Below, piece by piece: positions 6,588-10,531 of a stretch of 10,531 bases of DNA (its first letter is position 1; the number at the start of each line of letters is the position of its first letter). The notes under the pieces were generated by a model. That model made no database searches and was not told the origin of the DNA. It saw nothing but the letters and a program-made list of their open reading frames with translations. Made by a program: the position numbers and the translations under genes. Origin of the DNA: UBA11891 sp003533785 (GTDB lineage: Bacteria > Bacteroidota > Bacteroidia > Flavobacteriales > Flavobacteriaceae); NCBI GenBank assembly GCA_949511625.1, contig CATFEX010000009.1, positions 1-10,531 on the forward strand, written 5' to 3'.

Positions 6588-8494
6588 TAGTTCAAAGATT
6601 CTATTTGTGATTCCAAATCCTCCCATTGCGCATAAAGTTTTTCTAACTCTCCTTTACGGCCTTGATAGGTGTCGAAAAAATTCTGCTGCTGAATGGTGAC
6701 ATCGTAATTGATTTCCAATTCTAGATCAGTATCTTTAATCCACTTTTCCAAAGATTTAATCGCTCTTTCTATCCCACTGATTTTGTTCTTTAATTTTTTT
6801 AATGCCTTTTGATTCTTATAATTATTCTTAGAGCTATAGGTTTTCTGATTTTCATCTTTTTTTTGCTGTTCCAATTCTTTTAAAGACCCTATTTTTTTAT
6901 GCTCCAAATAATCAGAGACTCCTCCTAAAAACTCTTTGACTTTCTGGTCTTTAAATTCAAAAACACGGTCGCACAAATCATTTAGAAAATCTCGATCGTG
7001 AGAAACCAGCAGTAAAGTCCCTTCAAACTTTCGCAAAGCCTCTTTGAGAACCGCCTTGGATTGAAGGTCTAAGTGGTTTGTAGGTTCATCCATCACTAAG
7101 ACATTGAATGGTTGAAGTAAGAGTTTACAAAGAGCCAATCGATTTCTTTCGCCTCCTGAGAGAACCGCTACTTTTTTATCCACATCCTCACCTCGAAACA
7201 AAAATGCTCCTAAAAGATCGCGTACTGTTTTTCGGTTCTCCTCTGTGGCTCCTTCCAAGGCCGTATCCAAAACTGTTTTTGTTCCATTCAATTGTTGGGA
7301 TTGATCTTGAGCAAAATAGCCCAATTCAACGTTGTGACCCAATTGCAACTCACCAGTACAGGACAATTCACCCACTAAGATTTTGGCCAAGGTGGTCTTT
7401 CCTTGCCCATTCTGTCCAACAAATGCAATCTTGCTACCTCTCTCAATGAGTAAATCGACATGGGTAAGCACCTGATGTGCTTCATAAGCCTTGCCGAGCT
7501 TATTGGCTTCAATAACCACTTTCCCAGGTTGTGTACTCAATAAAAAATTAAGTTTCATGCTTTCTGTTTCTTCAGCATCCACTTCTATCCGATCCATTTT
7601 GTCCAGTTTTTTAATCAGTGATTGTGCCATATTGGCTTTGGAGGCTTTGGCTCTGAAGCGCTCGATTAACTGTTCTGTTTGCTGAATTTTCTTTTCTTGA
7701 TTTTTTTGGGCAGCCAATTGTTTTTCCCTGAGTTCTCTTCGAAGCTCTAAATATTTGGAATACGGTTTTTTAAAATCGTATAACTTTTTTTGGATGATCT
7801 CCATCGTTCGATTGGTTACCTGATCTAGAAACATTTTATCATGGGAAACTAAAATAACAGCCCCTTTGTATTTTTTCAGAAATTGTTCTAACCACACTAT
7901 AGAATCAATATCCAAATGATTGGTTGGCTCATCCAGCAATAAAATATCGTGAGCTTTCAATAAAAGCTTTGCTAATTCGATCCGCATTCGCCACCCCCCT
8001 GAAAAGGTGTCTGTTTGTCGATCGAAATCATCTTCAACAAACCCCAATCCCTTAAGAACACGTTCAACTTTAGCTTGATAGGTATATCCCCCCAAAATTT
8101 CATACTGTTCTCCTGCTTCAGCTTGCTCAACCAGCAAGTTAGCGTAGGATTCACTATCGTAATCGGTACGTTCAATTATCGCTTGAGTGAGCCTTTCTTG
8201 TTGCTTTTCTAAAGCAATAATTTCAGTAAAAGCTTGATAGGTTTCCTTTAAAACTGTTCTCCCTTTGTCAAAATCTATATCTTGAGGTAAATAGCCAATA
8301 CTACAACTTTTCTCAAGAGAAAAATGTCCTGTTGTTGGGGTTTGTTCACGAGCTACTAATTTTAATAAAGTGGATTTACCGGCACCATTTTTCCCCACTA
8401 AACCGATGCGGTCTCCTCCGCCAATTCGAAAAGATAAATCTTCGAAGAGCGTGGTCCCGCCAAAGGACACCGATATGTCTTGTGCACTTAGCAT
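6587..8494 (-). CDS. ABC-F family ATPase (YheS-like translation factor)
   Basis: A 635-residue soluble protein with two ABC ATPase cassettes and no membrane segments, as in ABC-F proteins, which bind the ribosomal E site and relieve stalled or drug-bound ribosomes. Cassette 1: Walker A GKNGAGKST (34-42), Q-loop Q71, signature SGGWR (165-169), Walker B LLLDEP (185-190) and H-loop VSHD. Cassette 2: Walker A GQNGQGKTT (360-368), signature LSGGE (445-449), Walker B VLVMDEP (465-471) and VSHD. Between them (about 235-320) is the charged helical interdomain linker that reaches toward the peptidyl-transferase centre. Residues 535-635 form a lysine/glutamate-rich coiled coil. Length and the FRAKASKA linker motif resemble E. 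coli YheS more than EttA. Both catalytic glutamates are present. Its ATG overlaps the preceding gene's stop (ATGCTAA) and its stop overlaps the next start. Whether it protects against antibiotics cannot be told from sequence. Confidence 0.93.
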   Translation of the reverse strand: MLSAQDISVSFGGTTLFEDLSFRIGGGDRIGLVGKNGAGKSTLLKLVAREQTPTTGHFSLEKSCSIGYLPQDIDFDKGRTVLKETYQAFTEIIALEKQQERLTQAIIERTDYDSESYANLLVEQAEAGEQYEILGGYTYQAKVERVLKGLGFVEDDFDRQTDTFSGGWRMRIELAKLLLKAHDILLLDEPTNHLDIDSIVWLEQFLKKYKGAVILVSHDKMFLDQVTNRTMEIIQKKLYDFKKPYSKYLELRRELREKQLAAQKNQEKKIQQTEQLIERFRAKASKANMAQSLIKKLDKMDRIEVDAEETESMKLNFLLSTQPGKVVIEANKLGKAYEAHQVLTHVDLLIERGSKIAFVGQNGQGKTTLAKILVGELSCTGELQLGHNVELGYFAQDQSQQLNGTKTVLDTALEGATEENRKTVRDLLGAFLFRGEDVDKKVAVLSGGERNRLALCKLLLQPFNVLVMDEPTNHLDLQSKAVLKEALRKFEGTLLLVSHDRDFLNDLCDRVFEFKDQKVKEFLGGVSDYLEHKKIGSLKELEQQKKDENQKTYSSKNNYKNQKALKKLKNKISGIERAIKSLEKWIKDTDLELEINYDVTIQQQNFFDTYQGRKGELEKLYAQWEDLESQIESLN

Positions 8495-9540
8495 AAATGC
8501 GATTTAAACCTATTGATGGAGATGGTATTGGGCAGAGCAACGTTTTCAAAAAGAGCTTTGTAAAGATGCACTCCCATTGCAGGTGCTGTAATCACTCCTC
8601 TGGAACCTAATCCGTTGAATACATGCATTTTATGGTGTATTGGATGGGTTCCGATTAGAGGCCGTCTATCGGTCACTGAAGGACGTAACTGAGCTTGATG
8701 ATCCAGTACCGTATAAGGAACTTGAATCAGACGATCTAAGTGCTCCAGGACCCATTGCTTGCCTTCTTCTGTTGGAAGGGGGGTTTGCAGACGGTTGTTA
8801 AATGACGCTCCAATCCAAAAACGATTTTCTCCTTGGGGCACAACAAATATTCGACTCTTCCAAATACGGGTAATATCCATTTTTGGTGCGTGAATACGAA
8901 CCATATCACCTTGCACTCCACGAAGTGGGAGCCAATTAAAAAAGGGATTGCTTCTGAGTGCTGCTCCCTCACAAAAAATAATATGGTTTGCTTGGATTCC
9001 TTTATATCCAATTCCCGATTGAGATAGATTGAGTGCACGATAATCAAATTCTTCTGATAAGAAATGTGTATTCGATAGCAGTTGTTTTTGATAGTGTGAA
9101 AGCAATGCAGGGATTGCTAATCGGCCGACTCCCCGAACCAATCCATAGCCGAAGGGAGCTCGTAATGCTTTTGGTATATTGGTGTTGAGACGAGGGGTTA
9201 AATACGGCTGAAACTGTATTTTGTCCGAGGCGGTCATCCATTGATTTTGTTCGGCAACACTACTAAAAACTCGAGCGATGGGAAGTGGATGTAAAAAGGG
9301 AGCTCCTAAAAGCTTTTCCAAGTCCTTATAAAAAGAGAGTGCTTTCTCCAGTAATGGGCTTCCATCCCATGCCATGGTATACCGCTTTAGTATCGTTGGG
9401 TTGTACACTCCTGCTGCACACTGGGAGGCACCCAGCTGTGGGCGGTCTATGAGGAAAAATGATTTACCTGCTTGGCGGAGCTGTTCGGCTATAGCCAGCC
9501 CAGCCAATCCAAATCCTATTAGAAGAACCTCAACTTTCAT
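8488..9540 (-). CDS. FAD-dependent oxidoreductase (DAO family)
   Basis: A 350-residue flavoprotein of the D-amino-acid oxidase (DAO) superfamily, which oxidises amines or amino acids. The N-terminal Rossmann motif GFGLAG (9-14), with D32 at the end of the second strand, binds the FAD ADP moiety. CAAGVYNPT (41-49) is the loop that in this family lies near the isoalloxazine. The C-terminal RPSVTDRRPLIG (286-297) and NGLGSRGVITAPAMG (309-323) are the conserved closing FAD contacts. It resembles the C-terminal oxidoreductase domain of MnmC (tRNA wobble-uridine modification), with no methyltransferase domain attached; the substrate is unknown and glycine/sarcosine-type amines are alternatives. No signal peptide is seen, so it is cytoplasmic. 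It heads the operon with the ABC-F gene (7-nt overlap). Its start codon lies only 12 nt after the terminator that ends the gldN transcript, and no Shine-Dalgarno sequence is visible. Confidence 0.85.
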   Translation of the reverse strand: MKVEVLLIGFGLAGLAIAEQLRQAGKSFFLIDRPQLGASQCAAGVYNPTILKRYTMAWDGSPLLEKALSFYKDLEKLLGAPFLHPLPIARVFSSVAEQNQWMTASDKIQFQPYLTPRLNTNIPKALRAPFGYGLVRGVGRLAIPALLSHYQKQLLSNTHFLSEEFDYRALNLSQSGIGYKGIQANHIIFCEGAALRSNPFFNWLPLRGVQGDMVRIHAPKMDITRIWKSRIFVVPQGENRFWIGASFNNRLQTPLPTEEGKQWVLEHLDRLIQVPYTVLDHQAQLRPSVTDRRPLIGTHPIHHKMHVFNGLGSRGVITAPAMGVHLYKALFENVALPNTISINRFKSHLC

Positions 9541-9552
9541 AGGGGTAAAAAT

Positions 9553-9585
9553 AAAAAAGCGCTACGGTACCGCAGCGCTTTTTTT
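9553..9585 (-). terminator. Strong intrinsic terminator after gldN (palindromic, works on both strands)
   Basis: An 11-bp stem pairs AAAAAAGCGCT (9553-9563) with AGCGCTTTTTT (9574-9584). Between them ACGGTACCGC can extend the stem by CGG/CCG after one mismatch. Read on the minus strand the hairpin is followed by the T-tract and lies 17 nt past the gldN stop, so it should end the gldN transcript. The FAD oxidoreductase start codon is just 12 nt further on. Confidence 0.88.
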
Positions 9586-9601
9586 GCTTCAATATGGATA
9601 A

Positions 9602-10501
9602 TTAATTATTCCACATGTCTTGTTCAAAATCGCGAATGACCGATTTAATACGTTCAGACTCTAAAAGTTGACGCAATGCATCTTCGAAAATGTAATCATT
9701 GACTTCTCTATCTTCGTAGACGTTTTCTTCTTTATAGATTATAGAATTAAATCTCCTGGCATTTAACATCACATCAAAAGTAATAGGCTGAGAAGAATTC
9801 TTGGAATTGAATACGCTGTTTTGGTTGAGAGTTTCCCGTGCATCGGGATACCAAATCCAAAACAATTCTACCAACTCTTCTTCTTCTTCAGTAGCTGCTT
9901 TAATAGCAACATCAGGAGCTACTGGACAAAATCCTAGGAGGCGGTATCGTAATTCACCCAATCGCTTGTTAAAATACCATGTGCCTTTAACCCGAAACTC
10001 TCGGATTTCAGCAGCTGTGATTCGTCTGCGCTCAATATATTCTTGATCGACGTAACCAAAAGCATTGAATTGTTCGTAACCCGCATCAGTCGTGTCGATA
10101 GATATCAATCGTTCTTGAATCTCATCATAAGTCAACTTTTCTTGAAAATAAGATGACTTATAAACCTCTTTGATGCGTCCTTTACTCAAGTCCTTTTTAA
10201 CAAGATCAAAAAGAGAGCGTCGATCTGGACCCAAATTCAGCGTATCGGTTGGATAATAATAAGGAAAGTTAATCCGTTCGTCCAAATCGATGATTTCCCA
10301 AATAGTTTTAGACCACAACACATCTCTGTCGTCCACATAGCCATATTCCAAGGGAGTGACATCATTGGATTCTAGTTGAAACTCATTCAACTTCCCAATG
10401 TCTTGTGGAACCCTTGCATTGAGCAAATTGGCTTGTGCTTGAATGCCTGTACTGAAAAGTACAAGAGTAACTAGGAGGAATAGGTGTTGTTGAGGTTTCA
10501 T
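9602..10501 (-). CDS. gldN: Gliding motility / type IX secretion protein GldN (PorN)
   Basis: A 299-residue periplasmic component of the type IX secretion system; GldN (PorN in Porphyromonas) joins GldK in the ring complex associated with the outer membrane and is needed for protein export and gliding. A signal peptide covers about residues 1-22 (hydrophobic LFLLVTLVLFSTGI then QAQ). Family signatures follow in order: DVLWSKTIWEIIDLDERINFP, YYYPTD, LTYDEIQERL, RVKGTWYFNKRLGELRYRLLG, FCPVAPDV, LVELFWIWYPDAR and NARRFNSIIYKEENVYEDRE. A short acidic run (TEEEEEL) lies after FCPVAPDV. Length is typical for the family. In flavobacteria gldN is the last gene of gldKLMN, which fits the strong terminator right after it and a probable gldM end just upstream. 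The organism is thus predicted to have T9SS and perhaps gliding motility. Confidence 0.95.
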   Translation of the reverse strand: MKPQQHLFLLVTLVLFSTGIQAQANLLNARVPQDIGKLNEFQLESNDVTPLEYGYVDDRDVLWSKTIWEIIDLDERINFPYYYPTDTLNLGPDRRSLFDLVKKDLSKGRIKEVYKSSYFQEKLTYDEIQERLISIDTTDAGYEQFNAFGYVDQEYIERRRITAAEIREFRVKGTWYFNKRLGELRYRLLGFCPVAPDVAIKAATEEEEELVELFWIWYPDARETLNQNSVFNSKNSSQPITFDVMLNARRFNSIIYKEENVYEDREVNDYIFEDALRQLLESERIKSVIRDFEQDMWNN

Positions 10502-10513
10502 GATATGATGGCT

Positions 10514-10531
10514 TTAATTCACGATTTCACA
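10514..10531 (-). CDS. Possible 3' end of gldM (partial, off the right edge)
   Basis: On the minus strand the last bases read TGT GAA ATC GTG AAT TAA, a five-codon tail (CEIVN) ending 12 nt before the gldN start. Spacing this tight is normal inside the gldKLMN operon, and gldM is the expected upstream neighbour. Five codons carry too little information to identify the protein, so the assignment rests on gene order alone; stop codons occur in the other frames too. Confidence 0.3.
   Translation of the reverse strand, partial: CEIVN

Noticed and set aside
7108..7449. 113-codon open frame on the plus strand inside the ABC-F gene
   Set aside because: It is antisense to conserved ATPase motifs, has a composition without domain features, and is explained by the coding constraint of the real gene.

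Overview
The window looks like a chromosomal segment from a Bacteroidota member, most likely a flavobacterium. The reasons are a gldN gene (type IX secretion and gliding), low GC content, start codons without Shine-Dalgarno sequences, promoter-like sequences close to the Bacteroidota TTTG / TAnnTTTG pattern, and several Bacteroidota-type families (DUF6503-like and beta-helix lipoproteins, a DUF5916 remnant, a CPXCG small protein). I see no rRNA, tRNA, CRISPR array, insertion sequence or phage gene.

Left part (1-2280): on the minus strand, running off the left edge, lies a 5'-truncated piece of a SulP-type anion transporter covering only part of its STAS domain. Diverging from it on the plus strand is a two-gene unit: an FAD-linked D-2-hydroxyacid (D-2-hydroxyglutarate type) dehydrogenase and, with zero spacing, a secreted VanX-like D,D-dipeptidase.

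Middle part (2283-6401): a small secreted NTF2/DUF4440-like protein and a lipoprotein of DUF6503 type are on the minus strand. Thioredoxin reductase (trxB) diverges from the lipoprotein across a gap of about 120 bp that holds a promoter candidate for each direction. Converging on trxB is a 165-codon ORF that joins the N-terminus of a DUF5916-type outer-membrane protein directly to its C-terminal barrel, so it is an in-frame internal deletion of a much larger gene. A beta-helix lipoprotein on the plus strand follows.

Right part (6405-10531): all genes are on the minus strand. Transcription runs from gldN (probably last in a gldKLMN-type operon; gldM would lie just off the right edge) into a strong hairpin terminator. 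A tightly coupled trio follows: FAD-dependent oxidoreductase, ABC-F ATPase (YheS-like) and a 60-residue CPXCG zinc-ribbon protein. Both junctions within the trio are start/stop overlaps (ATGCTAA and TAATG). The terminator ends only 12 nt before the first start codon of the trio, which raises the question of how the trio is transcribed.

Most genes are ordinary housekeeping or envelope functions, and I do not see a clear undescribed system. The points most worth checking are the two gene remnants (SulP and DUF5916), the terminator inside the leader of the FAD/ABC-F/CPXCG operon, and the coupling of the zinc-ribbon protein to the ABC-F factor.
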